This document shows, piece after piece, positions 34,862 through 42,597 of a DNA stretch of 64,000 nt. Below the pieces are notes generated by a model. That model saw only the letters and a list, made by a program, of their open reading frames with translations, ran no database searches and was not told the origin of the DNA. Every line of letters starts with the position of its first letter. The first letter of the stretch is position 1. The stretch comes from a virus. Position numbers and translations under genes: made by a program. The stretch covers positions 21,512-85,511 of IMG/VR virus record IMGVR_UViG_3300007517_000005; one strand, written 5' to 3'.

Positions 34862-35656
34862 ATGTCTGATTACTCTGGGGATGCCACATTAGAGGATTGG
34901 TTGAGTAAGGAAGTATTCAATAGCCCGGTACCTAAAGAAGTAGTAGATAAGTTCAAGGGGTACCGCACGGGTATAGAGAATGATGTAGGGGCCTGGATAA
35001 GTCAATCATATGATGAATGGCACATAGGTTGGAGGAGTTGGGGTAGGGGGTACAATACAGTGGACGAGGAGTTTGAGGTAATAGTACAATCATGTATCGC
35101 ACAAGTAACTAAGTACAAACTATCACAGGTAGACATGGCTAGATATACAGGCAAGGCTACATTAGAGGATTGGTTATCTATAGAGGTATTTAAATGCCCC
35201 ATCCCTAAAGAAGTAGTAGATAGATTCGAGGTGTACCGCACACGTGTAGAGGATGATGTACAAGCTTGGATAGATCAGAGTACAACCCACCGTCAAGGAT
35301 GGAACTTATGGGGCAGGGGGCGCGATGACTTAGATCACTCGTTCTATGAGTTAGTAGAAGTATGCACCCCTTATGTTGAGGCGTATATAGAGTTCCATGG
35401 ATTACCTAGACATGATTGTACTATGAGCCTGTACATAGTATTAGGTACACCAGGAGTAGTATCAGAAGCAATGCTTGTAATGGCAGATACATTGGAGCAG
35501 GCATTAGATTATAGTTGCCACATGACAGGCAATGATAGGGCTAGTGCTAAGGGGTACTTAATGTGCGATGTCAATGGTGAGGCGCAGCACCTATACGGTA
35601 ATGTATCTAAGGCTTTGCAAGAGTATGTACAGATCCATAATGCAGGATTATTATGA
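34862..35656 (+). CDS. Protein with an internal duplication
   Basis: A 264-residue protein. Residues 5-85 and 95-175 are copies: 'ATLEDWLSKEVFNSPVPKEV' and 'ATLEDWLSIEVFKCPIPKEV', each followed by 'YRT..E.DV.AWI.QS' and 'W.LWGRG'. A different C-terminal domain ('SLYIVLGTPGVVSEAMLVMA') follows. GGGAGAG precedes the ATG. The function is unknown; the tandem domain could be a binding module. Confidence 0.65.
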   Translation: MSDYSGDATLEDWLSKEVFNSPVPKEVVDKFKGYRTGIENDVGAWISQSYDEWHIGWRSWGRGYNTVDEEFEVIVQSCIAQVTKYKLSQVDMARYTGKATLEDWLSIEVFKCPIPKEVVDRFEVYRTRVEDDVQAWIDQSTTHRQGWNLWGRGRDDLDHSFYELVEVCTPYVEAYIEFHGLPRHDCTMSLYIVLGTPGVVSEAMLVMADTLEQALDYSCHMTGNDRASAKGYLMCDVNGEAQHLYGNVSKALQEYVQIHNAGLL

Positions 35657-35831
35657 TAGATAGTATACCGGGTACATTAGAAGTAGAGTGGTGTATCTCA
35701 ATGTACATAGTAACAATACACACATGACTCTAGCCGGTATCAAGGTACCAGAAGGCGTGATATCCAATCAGACCATAAAGGACTTCATGATATCAGATGA
35801 ATACGTACAGTACATAGTAAATGACCAATGA
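35653..35831 (+). pseudogene. Two overlapping short frames, relic of a small gene
   Basis: A 24-residue frame (35653-35727, 'MIDSIPGTLEVEW' ...) overlaps a 35-residue frame (35724-35831, 'MTLAGIKVPEGVISNQTIKD' ...) by ATGA. The second resembles the C-terminus of the protein at 33111-33701. They may be two micro-genes or one frameshifted gene. Confidence 0.4.
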
Positions 35832-35841
35832 GGTAATAGAC

Positions 35842-36120
35842 ATGCAGATAGTTGTAATGATAGCGATAGTAGCAGCGGTGTGGGCAGCCCTCGCCCCAGG
35901 TAAGGCCCCACGTAAGAAATCAGGTGTACCGTCTAGTATGGCAAGGATACGCAAGCTAGAAGGGTTAAGGAATAGGGGGGCCTTAGTTATGAAACTAGGG
36001 CGAGGTACTAATAGTGTGGAGGTAATAACCAGAGATAGTAGGAAGATATTAGATGAGCTAATAGAACAGGAGAAGGATGGCCTGATTAATATATTCAAGG
36101 GGGAGGAATACAATGATTAA
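35842..36120 (+). CDS. Small membrane-anchored basic protein
   Basis: A 92-residue protein whose first 20 residues form a hydrophobic helix ('MQIVVMIAIVAAVWAALAPG') followed by a basic stretch ('KAPRKKSGV'), an N-terminal anchor with the body inside the cell. GAGG lies eight bases before this ATG, which is preferred over the one at 35821. It overlaps the next gene by eight bases. Confidence 0.6.
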   Translation: MQIVVMIAIVAAVWAALAPGKAPRKKSGVPSSMARIRKLEGLRNRGALVMKLGRGTNSVEVITRDSRKILDELIEQEKDGLINIFKGEEYND

Positions 36121-36424
36121 TGACATCAGGCAGTGGGTACAGGAGAATGACCACTTATCATTAATGTGGTGTAATGGAGATGAATTACAGTTCAAAGATG
36201 GCATACATTATTACCGCATCTTGCACGATGCAATAGATGTAGCAATAATAGAAGGATTCTGTAGATGGGGGCCCGATACCAAATACTACATGATGTACAC
36301 GCCTTACTCTAAAGAAGAGCTAGTACGACTAACTAAAGTATGTAGGTACTTAACACAGCATGTAGTGAACACACAAAGTACTGAGATAGACTTAGCAGAT
36401 CTAATGGATATAATCAACCAATAA
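36113..36424 (+). CDS. Unknown small protein
   Basis: A 103-residue acidic protein ('RQWVQENDHLSLMWCNGDEL') of unknown function, translationally coupled to the membrane protein before it. Confidence 0.55.
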   Translation: MINDIRQWVQENDHLSLMWCNGDELQFKDGIHYYRILHDAIDVAIIEGFCRWGPDTKYYMMYTPYSKEELVRLTKVCRYLTQHVVNTQSTEIDLADLMDIINQ

Positions 36425-36436
36425 AAAGAGAGAGCC

Positions 36437-37018
36437 ATGAGTAATCAACAGACCGGTACTACTACAGAACTACCAGTATATGCACCTTCATCATGGAAGT
36501 TAAATGCAAGTACGTCATTAGAGAGTACACCTGCGCTATCACCAGGGCGGCAATTAATAGCCTTAGTGGGTAAGAAGAATACGGGTAAGCACACGTACTT
36601 AACGGACTACTACAAGAGTCTTAGTAATGGGGTGTACGAGTATTTAGCATATGAGAGATCTCTTGAGGAGAATGGCATACACCCCCATGAGCAAGTAGAG
36701 TACGTCAATCAATTAAGAGTGAGTGGGGAGTATACGCCAACGCACGATGTATTACCAGACCCTTACATGTTCGTGACGTACAGCCCTTATATACTGGATG
36801 GCATAGGGTGGGATGAGGCACACAATGTAATCTTCTTCCACAGATGTGGGAAGGGTAGATTCTACCGTGGGTCATTACTATGTAACCCCACATTCATGAG
36901 TAGCTTAACGAGGATGAGGAGTGTACTAACCCTCGGCCAGTTCTGGTACACACAGGGTGAGGCATGGTTAGAGGAGTGTGGCGAGGATGTAACAGACATA
37001 GGTTTAGTACTACCATAG
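36437..37018 (+). CDS. P-loop ATPase-like protein
   Basis: A 193-residue protein with a Walker A-like loop at residues 45-52 ('GKKNTGKH' in 'LIALVGKKNTGKHTYLTDYY'); the last position is histidine instead of S/T. Further on, 'PYMFVTYSPYILDGIGWDEA' resembles the 'HSPYILD' segment of SMC/OLD-type ATPases, with D as a possible Walker B residue. The odd Walker A and the small size suggest a reduced or inactive ATPase. GAGAGAG precedes the ATG. Confidence 0.55.
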   Translation: MSNQQTGTTTELPVYAPSSWKLNASTSLESTPALSPGRQLIALVGKKNTGKHTYLTDYYKSLSNGVYEYLAYERSLEENGIHPHEQVEYVNQLRVSGEYTPTHDVLPDPYMFVTYSPYILDGIGWDEAHNVIFFHRCGKGRFYRGSLLCNPTFMSSLTRMRSVLTLGQFWYTQGEAWLEECGEDVTDIGLVLP

Positions 37019-37300
37019 GACATTGTAAGACCAGTATGCCGCCTGTAGTTTATTCTTATAGGCGGGCTTACCATCTTTAGTCTTAATAGCCGCATGCCTA
37101 GAGCGATAATTAGCCCTACGTTTAGGGTCGCGGTGAAGGGTGTAATCACTCATCGTGCTATCGCCGAAGTGTAGTAATCGGCAGTTATCACCTATGCAGG
37201 CAAATACTGCCTTCTTCTTACCAGTACGACAACTCTTGACGGGGGTATTGGGTGTCATGCGCCTCTTCGTACCAGGGATTAATGGTGGTGTACGTTTCAT
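37010..37300 (-). CDS. Small basic protein, 'HFGxxxxSDYTxHxDPKRR' family
   Basis: A 96-residue basic protein with 'LLHFGDSTMSDYTLHRDPKR' and 'YRSRHAAIKTKDGKPAY', a pattern I associate with small proteins of giant viruses and large phages. Their role is not known. It is transcribed against its neighbours, and its 3' end overlaps the P-loop gene. Confidence 0.62.
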   Translation of the reverse strand: MKRTPPLIPGTKRRMTPNTPVKSCRTGKKKAVFACIGDNCRLLHFGDSTMSDYTLHRDPKRRANYRSRHAAIKTKDGKPAYKNKLQAAYWSYNVLW

Positions 37301-37351
37301 GTAAACAATCTATATAGTAATACACAATGCAAGCAGTAATGGAGGGGTGAT

Positions 37352-37720
37352 ATGCAAGCAAGTAATAAAGGGGCCGGCCCCCATAATATAAGAGATAACA
37401 ATAGGTCGTTAGCACTCCCGACAGGGAGGTATAGCTGTAATAGCCAAGAAGTGCCGTGCCGCGACCTGGAGACGGTACCTATTGCGGATAGTGATTACCT
37501 TGAGGATATATTAAAGGGTGCAGATGAAGAGACACTAGCAAGTATATTAGAATGTACTGTAGAGGAGTTATATGAGCTCCTAGCGGGTGATAAGGAACTA
37601 ACCATGGAACACATAGATAATCTATCTGATAGTTATGACAGTACGCTAGGGAGTGTATTCAGGGTGGCATGTCAGCTAGCTAATGCAATCAATAATCATA
37701 CGTCAGGAACCTCAGCCTAA
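37352..37720 (+). CDS. Small HTH-like protein with a family C repeat
   Basis: A 122-residue protein. Residues 55-100 ('DEETLASILECTVEELYELL' and 'LTMEHIDNLSDSY') look like the core of an XRE helix-turn-helix, so a DNA-binding regulator is possible. Near residue 20 a family C repeat (37403-37430) gives 'RSLALPTGR', the same peptide as in the giant virion protein. A GGAGGGG lies upstream of the ATG. Confidence 0.5.
   Translation: MQASNKGAGPHNIRDNNRSLALPTGRYSCNSQEVPCRDLETVPIADSDYLEDILKGADEETLASILECTVEELYELLAGDKELTMEHIDNLSDSYDSTLGSVFRVACQLANAINNHTSGTSA
37403..37430 (-). repeat. Family C repeat in frame
   Basis: Complete family C copy (TTAGCACTCCCGACAGGGAG) read in frame. Confidence 0.88.
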
Positions 37721-37752
37721 AGGTATGAGGCTTGAAAGAGTAATCTAACAAG

Positions 37753-37775
37753 CCGTCCTATAAGGACGGGGTTTC
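37753..37775 (+). terminator. Hairpin with T-rich tail
   Basis: CCGTCC (37753-37758) pairs with GGACGG (37764-37769) around TATAA, followed by GGTTTCT. It may be a terminator; similar hairpins also occur at the right ends of IS200/IS605 elements. Confidence 0.5.
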
Positions 37776-37790
37776 TACCCAATTAACAAT

Positions 37791-38135
37791 ATGACGTGGG
37801 GTCTATTCTGGCACATGAATAAGGGATATAAAGACATGAGAGATAGCCGCATAAGTAGAGATGATCTGCATAGGTTACATAATCTGAATGTACTATTTAG
37901 CACGGTGCTAGATGTAATAGATGATTGGGATAGGGTAAACCCAGACGCTACTAAAGAAGATAGGGAGGCTTATAGAGATCATACGTTCAGTATAACGTGG
38001 GATCTATTCTGGCACATAAATAGTAGTATCACGGTATCTGTTGATTATTATGACCCAGACACCACCTGCGAAGAAGACATGAGAGCTAGGTTAGATACAT
38101 ACAATAGTGCAAGTCAATCACGGGCATATAATTAG
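37791..38135 (+). CDS. Small protein with internal WxLFWH repeat
   Basis: A 114-residue protein with 'MTWGLFWHMNKG' at the start and 'ITWDLFWHINSS' at residue 68, so it probably arose by internal duplication. Function unknown. No clear ribosome site. Confidence 0.5.
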   Translation: MTWGLFWHMNKGYKDMRDSRISRDDLHRLHNLNVLFSTVLDVIDDWDRVNPDATKEDREAYRDHTFSITWDLFWHINSSITVSVDYYDPDTTCEEDMRARLDTYNSASQSRAYN

Positions 38136-38254
38136 AACTTGCCCAGATAGTGTGCTATAGTCATCATTAGTATGATGTGTGGGAGTACTAGCTTGTAGTG
38201 TATATCCTTCTCCCTGGAGAGGGTGTACACTAAGGCATGGGCTCAACCCACTAA

Positions 38255-38326
38255 TGCTGGGTAGCACAGTGGCAGTGCGCTTGATTGTTACTCAAGATGT
38301 CGTAGGTTCAATCCCTACCCCAGCAG
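38255..38326 (+). tRNA. tRNA-Asn (GTT)
   Basis: A complete cloverleaf of 72 bases. Acceptor TGCTGGG/CCCAGCA, D stem GCAC/GTGC with GG in the loop, anticodon stem CTTGA/TCAAG with loop TTGTTAC (anticodon GTT), T stem GTAGG/CCTAC with loop TTCAATC, discriminator G. CCA is not encoded. All four stems pair fully. Confidence 0.93.
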
Positions 38327-38330
38327 TTAT

Positions 38331-38364
38331 ATAAAGCCGGCCTTTAATGTGGGGCCGGCTTTAT
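38331..38364 (+). terminator. Perfect 12-bp hairpin after tRNA-Asn
   Basis: ATAAAGCCGGCC (38331-38342) and GGCCGGCTTTAT (38353-38364) pair perfectly around a ten-base loop, five bases after the tRNA. Likely a terminator or processing signal. A drifted family A copy follows at 38366-38392. Confidence 0.7.
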
Positions 38365-38457
38365 AGTGCCGTGACTACGCCCCTTCAAGATAGTAATGGA
38401 GAACTCTGATGCAATTATCTGATGAAGAAGAGCAGTTAATATAAAGGTAATACAGCC

Positions 38458-39013
38458 ATGAGTAATAGATGGAAGACACCTATACATTTAGCAACGCTGT
38501 GAGTGTAGCGATTTAGAGTACTGGAATAACTTTATCCCATACGAGGATAAGGTAGCTGTACTCAATAGTAATACCAAGCAGGATCTAATAAGAGCTATGG
38601 TAGATTACCAGTACAATACATTCTGCAGGGCCATGGAGAGGCAGATACCAGTGAGTCAACCCAGCGGTAAGGTAATACCCTACATAGGTTCATTCTGGAG
38701 GGATATAGAGTGGAGTAGTAGTCGTCAGACTGTGCGTGACGGTAGTAGCACTAATATACACATAGGAAGAATAGTAGAAGATGGTAATGAGCCTCCTGAA
38801 CAAGGGTCGCCCTTCATAGGCTTCATGGCCAATAATAAGTGGGGGTACCCTGAACGTACACTCACTGCTGAGGAGAGGGCACATGTCATCTCCCTATTAT
38901 ATACAGCCATGCTCTCTGATAATAAGGTTGTCAAGGCAGGTACACTACAACACTTATGGGAGTACATGCAGACGTTGAGTGTAGAGTATGAGAAAGGGTA
39001 CGGGCCCCAGTGA
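38458..39013 (+). pseudogene. Gene broken near its start by a 28-base family B insertion
   Basis: The frame starts 'MSNRWKTPIH' and then hits TGA inside a family B repeat at 38488-38515. Removing exactly 28 bases joins it in frame to 'EYWNNFIPYEDKVAVLNSNT' and the remaining 138-residue frame, giving a 175-residue protein. Translation could restart at the ATG at 38597, leaving an N-terminally shortened protein. The function is unknown. AAAGG lies before the original ATG. Confidence 0.8.
38488..38515 (+). repeat. Family B repeat, second clean 28-base insertion
   Basis: TTA-GCAACGCTGTGAGTGTAG-CGAT-TTA. Here TTA flanks both ends, as CTA does in the copy at 31420-31447, in line with a 3-base target duplication. 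Confidence 0.9.
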
Positions 39014-39025
39014 GACGGCTAGGTT

Positions 39026-39208
39026 CTACTTCTTCTTCATACCCATGAGGACGAAGTAGAACCTAGCCTGCTGCCCCCTCAATCCTTTATCCCCCCTATG
39101 TTTCTGTGCGTACTCTGCAACAGACATACCCGCTCCTTTAGCAGCCTTTGTGAGGGCACCGGGCCTCTTTACAGAATCCTTTATCGATAACTTCTTCTTC
39201 TTAACCAT
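39026..39208 (-). CDS. Small lysine-rich protein
   Basis: A 60-residue basic protein ('MVKKKKLSIKDSVKRPGALT', 'AAKGAGMSVAEYAQKHRG', 'QARFYFVLMGMKKK'). I recall similar 'RPGALT...GMS...A...' proteins in other large viruses, without a known role. The ATG at 39208 with GGGGA upstream is preferred over one ten codons earlier. Its start codon overlaps that of the plus-strand gene at 39207. Confidence 0.62.
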   Translation of the reverse strand: MVKKKKLSIKDSVKRPGALTKAAKGAGMSVAEYAQKHRGDKGLRGQQARFYFVLMGMKKK

Positions 39209-39671
39209 GATCACATCCCCTATCACAAATGAGTACATACAGACTTACATGAGTGCCAACCCCTTATATGTACTAGAGACAGATTGCTGTCATGTAAGCA
39301 CAGGCATTGGGGGCTGGCCCTCCGTTACCGCAACCAAAGAGAGGATATGTATACTACCACCTGAGCATACCTGGTTACTAGATATACAGGAAATGGGAAT
39401 GTGCTGGGACTTCAAGGTACATATATTCCATTACGTTAATACAGCCGCAGGTGAGTCTATAACGGACTTACAGGTTCGTGATAACCCCCATAGGTTCTAC
39501 ATCAATCACCACCATACCAGTCCCAATACACTCTATACAGTACTACCTATATTATTGTTTAATAGAGTAGAAGTGTTAAGTGCACACAACCCTGCTGATA
39601 TAATAATAATGAGCCGCACAAGTACATATAAACTACCACCCCTATTAGATATGAGTGACTCCCCATGGTAA
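39207..39671 (+). CDS. Unknown protein, first of a tandem paralogous pair
   Basis: A protein of 154 residues (140 if the ATG at 39249 is used). The core 'ICILPPEHTWLLDIQEMG' and 'IFHYVNTAAGESITDLQV' matches the next gene ('IAVLPPAYRWLLDADTRV' and 'IYHYVDVALGENLMQLIH'). No ribosome site is seen at 39207, so the start is uncertain. Function unknown. Confidence 0.58.
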   Translation: MITSPITNEYIQTYMSANPLYVLETDCCHVSTGIGGWPSVTATKERICILPPEHTWLLDIQEMGMCWDFKVHIFHYVNTAAGESITDLQVRDNPHRFYINHHHTSPNTLYTVLPILLFNRVEVLSAHNPADIIIMSRTSTYKLPPLLDMSDSPW

Positions 39672-40012
39672 GTATAAGTAACACAATGAATAATACAGCG
39701 GCCCTACAGACCCCATCTGACCTATACGTAATAGATATCCAATATAAGTATGTGGGAGACGATAAGGTATACAGCGGTAAGATAGCAGTACTACCACCTG
39801 CATATAGATGGTTACTAGATGCCGATACACGGGTACACCCCATACCAGAACAATGGTCTACCTTTGATAAGACCATATACCATTACGTGGATGTGGCATT
39901 GGGTGAGAACCTCATGCAATTAATACACATGAATAACGCACATGGATTCTACATCGTGGGTAATGCACGGGCCCATATCTTAACAACATACATAAAGGAG
40001 ATGAGTATATGA
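39665..40012 (+). CDS. Unknown protein, second of a tandem paralogous pair
   Basis: A 115-residue paralogue of the previous gene, sharing the PPxxxWLLD and YHYV..A.GE motifs and the end 'HGFYIVGNA'. Overlaps the previous gene by seven bases and the next by four. Confidence 0.6.
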   Translation: MVSISNTMNNTAALQTPSDLYVIDIQYKYVGDDKVYSGKIAVLPPAYRWLLDADTRVHPIPEQWSTFDKTIYHYVDVALGENLMQLIHMNNAHGFYIVGNARAHILTTYIKEMSI

Positions 40013-40251
40013 GTACAGGTGCACGGCACGTCCCTGATGCAGGTAATGACATAGAGTATGCAGTACATAATGTACTAGGTAGGGTGCGGCATAAGGCACT
40101 TGAGCTAGTGCTACACAAACATGATAATAATCCAGAGATAACTATAGACGAGGTAGAACGAGAAGCTGAGGAGATAGTAGAGTTATGGGTAAGGGATAAT
40201 ATGGTGGTGAGGGTGAATCCCATCAACAATACACCTAAAGAGGTTACATGA
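40009..40251 (+). CDS. Small helical protein, pair member 1
   Basis: An 80-residue helical protein ('VRHKALELVLHKHDNNPEIT', 'EREAEEIVELWVRDNMVV'). It resembles the next gene in length, helix pattern and the end of the second helix. GAG lies before the ATG. Function unknown. Confidence 0.55.
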   Translation: MSTGARHVPDAGNDIEYAVHNVLGRVRHKALELVLHKHDNNPEITIDEVEREAEEIVELWVRDNMVVRVNPINNTPKEVT

Positions 40252-40523
40252 GTGATTCAGAACATCTAAGAGATATATTCGCACGTATACGGGGTAAGGC
40301 GTATTATACCGCTTTACTTAAGACGATGAACAGATACACCGGGCCGTTAACTCCTGAGTTAGGAGATATCATAGTAGAGGAAGCGACAGCCTTAATTGAT
40401 AAGTGGGAGCGTAAGGGAGTGTTCAAGGATAACATTACGGTCAGTGTAAGTAAAGAGTCGGGCCCCAAACACATAGATATAAGCATAGGGATATCAAATA
40501 TAACAATACCGACTGACCGTTAA
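40248..40523 (+). CDS. Small helical protein, pair member 2
   Basis: A 91-residue relative of the preceding gene ('IRGKAYYTALLKTMNRYTGP', 'IVEEATALIDKWERKGVFKD') with an added beta-rich end. The start overlaps the previous stop by four bases. Confidence 0.55.
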   Translation: MSDSEHLRDIFARIRGKAYYTALLKTMNRYTGPLTPELGDIIVEEATALIDKWERKGVFKDNITVSVSKESGPKHIDISIGISNITIPTDR

Positions 40524-40619
40524 ACGTAAGGTCAGTGGATAATATACAGGTACTCCCTGAGCTTAGCTAAATCGTGGTATATGCCACCTACCTCTGAGGG
40601 ATATATATACATGTAGGTA

Positions 40620-40632
40620 CCCCCCCCCCCCC
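40620..40632 (+). repeat. Run of 13 C
   Basis: A homopolymer of 13 C between two genes. It may vary in length between genomes or be an assembly weak point. Confidence 0.9.
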
Positions 40633-40678
40633 TGCTGTATGTAGGCCACGCTGGTATATCATCCCACTGAGGTAGTAT

Positions 40679-41059
40679 ATGAATCTAGACAGAGTAATCA
40701 GTACGTTGAAGAGGTTCATTGGTGATGCCAATGAGTCTACCTACACACAGGTAGGCAGCATATGGTTATCGCACCACGATCGTTGTCACTTAGAAGTGGC
40801 CGCCCTCCCTGCCTTACCCATGGGCGGAGTGATGGTCACTGGTATTGCAGGTGTCTGCGTACCAGAGTTTGGTAATCAAGAGTGTACTCCCAAGTACAGT
40901 GGTCTGTACGATGAGTGCAGAGTGGCTATTCATCAGGCATTGGTGTATCCATCCCCATGTGGATACCTTCGACTATTTAAATGGTACCTCTGGATGATGT
41001 CCAGAGGTATCAATCCTATCAGTACTGTAATGGTACACAAAGGAATGTTATGTTCATAA
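40679..41059 (+). CDS. Unknown protein
   Basis: A 126-residue protein ('MNLDRVISTLKRFIGDANES') with several cysteines (for example 'CVPEFGNQECTPKYSGLYDE') and no recognised family. GAGG precedes the ATG. It overlaps the next small gene by ten bases. Confidence 0.55.
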   Translation: MNLDRVISTLKRFIGDANESTYTQVGSIWLSHHDRCHLEVAALPALPMGGVMVTGIAGVCVPEFGNQECTPKYSGLYDECRVAIHQALVYPSPCGYLRLFKWYLWMMSRGINPISTVMVHKGMLCS

Positions 41060-41241
41060 TCAAGAGTGTAGGCTTAGTTATAGGAGTATGTGTTGGTTTG
41101 TACCTCACATACTCCTTGAAAGTATATCTGGGTATCAATCTAGATATAGCAGGGGATGAGCACTTCCCTTCAGTCATTGAGAGGAAGTCTCACGGAGTGA
41201 TTAAATGTAGATGGTTCCCCAACCATCACCATTGTAAGTAG
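41050..41241 (+). CDS. Small single-pass membrane protein
   Basis: A 63-residue protein with an N-terminal membrane helix ('FIIKSVGLVIGVCVGLYLTY') and a basic, histidine-rich end ('RWFPNHHHCK'). AAAGGA lies before the ATG. It could be a small membrane effector; no family recognised. Confidence 0.55.
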   Translation: MFIIKSVGLVIGVCVGLYLTYSLKVYLGINLDIAGDEHFPSVIERKSHGVIKCRWFPNHHHCK

Positions 41242-41245
41242 TAAT

Positions 41246-41278
41246 ATAGTAGGCCCTACCCATGGGCCTATTATTGTA
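41246..41278 (+). terminator. Conserved hairpin 1 (TAGGCCC/GGGCCTA)
   Basis: TAGGCCC (41250-41256) pairs with GGGCCTA (41264-41270), extended by weaker pairs, then TTATTG. The 16 bases GGGCCTATTATTGTAC recur at 41948, 43273 and 53120. It could end transcription from upstream or mark the start of the next gene. Confidence 0.55.
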
Positions 41279-41296
41279 CTCTATCAATTTAGTCCC

Positions 41297-41911
41297 ATGT
41301 TAGTATTAGCTCTGTCTGTTGTCTCCGTGGTATGTGTGGTATCTATTGTATCAGTCGTGTATTTGTACCAACAAGTACAGTCGATGAAAGCTCAATTGGT
41401 GGCAGCACACACCAATACCTCGTTCGATTGTCTCACTCGCACTGGTGTGCGGGTCACGTGGAAGGGCGGTCGGCAGGGATTGATCTTTATGGATCTAGAT
41501 CACATGCACGGCTTGAATAGCCTCCTAGGTTATGCACAAGTAGATGCACTGATCCACCGCGCCCTTGCTACCTTGCGTAGCACCGATGCAGTATCATCGA
41601 TCGGGCAATGGATGAGTGGTGATGAGTTCATCATCACCTGCTTTGCAGGTGAGGAAGTGGGTCTCGCCACGCGGCTGCGTGGTGTCATGAGTGATATCAC
41701 TCAAGAGTTACGGATGGATTCATCCATCCAAGCTAAGCATGCAGAGTTACTGGCTACGGATGCTCGGTATGGCATGTCAGCACCTACGTTTGCAGCCACC
41801 TATGGCTGTGTCACCACAGTGACAGGTGCATCACTAGAAACAGAGGTGAACCGCGCCTCTTTTAAGGTACAGGCTGCAAAGGCCGCCAATGATCGTGGAA
41901 CTGTAAACTAG
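41297..41911 (+). CDS. Membrane-anchored GGDEF-like protein
   Basis: A 204-residue protein. Residues 1-24 form a membrane helix ('LVLALSVVSVVCVVSIVSVV'). The rest resembles a diguanylate cyclase domain: 'IFMDLDHMHGLNSLLGYAQV' (D66, D68, as in the metal-binding 'DxDxFK' segment) and 'IGQWMSGDEFIITC' (S107-F111, SGDEF in place of GGDEF), spaced by about 40 residues as in the family. SGDEF is known in active enzymes and also in degenerate ones, so activity is open. It may make cyclic di-GMP or act as a sensor in the host membrane. It stands in the module with the kinase-like and polymerase-like genes. Confidence 0.7.
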   Translation: MLVLALSVVSVVCVVSIVSVVYLYQQVQSMKAQLVAAHTNTSFDCLTRTGVRVTWKGGRQGLIFMDLDHMHGLNSLLGYAQVDALIHRALATLRSTDAVSSIGQWMSGDEFIITCFAGEEVGLATRLRGVMSDITQELRMDSSIQAKHAELLATDARYGMSAPTFAATYGCVTTVTGASLETEVNRASFKVQAAKAANDRGTVN

Positions 41912-41929
41912 GCTCTGTATATTTATCTA

Positions 41930-41962
41930 GTAGTAGGCCCTACCCATGGGCCTATTATTGTA
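41930..41962 (+). terminator. Conserved hairpin 2 (TAGGCCC/GGGCCTA)
   Basis: Second copy of the hairpin, 41934-41954, identical in stem and loop to the first, between the GGDEF-like and coiled-coil genes. Confidence 0.55.
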
Positions 41963-41983
41963 CATACTCAAAGGATAAAGATC

Positions 41984-42535
41984 ATGACTAACTCTAACTT
42001 CGATTACGTAAACAACTACACTCCCGAAGTGGGTGTAGCAATGGACTACTACGCAGCGTCACTGGGTGAGATGTTTGCAGCAGAAGAAGCATTAAATGTC
42101 GCCAAAGAAGCAGAAGAAACAGCATTAGCAGAAGCTGATGCAGCCTCACTACTCAATCACACACAAGAAGAATATCAGTACTACCACCGTACAGTGGTAG
42201 CATTGTGTGCAGCAGAAGATGCAACCTCTGCCGCCCGTACAAACTACGATGCTGCGTGTGCAGCATGTCTAATTCAATTAGACAATCTCTTAGCCGCAGA
42301 GGCAGCAGTATTGTACAACTTATACTGGGACGCCCAGTTAACGGTGTACGCTGCTGAAGAAGCAGAAGAAGCTGCATTAGCAGAAGCTGATGCAGCGTCC
42401 TTACTAGATCACACGCGCGAAGAGTATCAGTATTATCAACAGACAGTAGTAAAACTACGCACTGCGGAGGAGGCTGTGATAGCAGCCTGTGAATTACTGG
42501 TAGTAGCTGCGGTGGCTGCAAGCATCACAAAATAA
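41984..42535 (+). CDS. Alanine/glutamate-rich coiled-coil protein, duplicated
   Basis: A 183-residue protein made of two copies: 'KEAEETALAEADAASLLNHT' with 'EEYQYYHRTVV', and 'EEAEEAALAEADAASLLDHT' with 'EEYQYYQQTVV'. It is almost wholly helical and is likely an extended coiled coil or helical bundle. AAAGGATAAAG lies before the ATG. Function unknown. Confidence 0.62.
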   Translation: MTNSNFDYVNNYTPEVGVAMDYYAASLGEMFAAEEALNVAKEAEETALAEADAASLLNHTQEEYQYYHRTVVALCAAEDATSAARTNYDAACAACLIQLDNLLAAEAAVLYNLYWDAQLTVYAAEEAEEAALAEADAASLLDHTREEYQYYQQTVVKLRTAEEAVIAACELLVVAAVAASITK

Positions 42536-42597
42536 CCCTTCTTTTAGTAGGGGGATCCCCAATCCCCTTCTCTTGACCCCCTTACCCCCTAACATAT

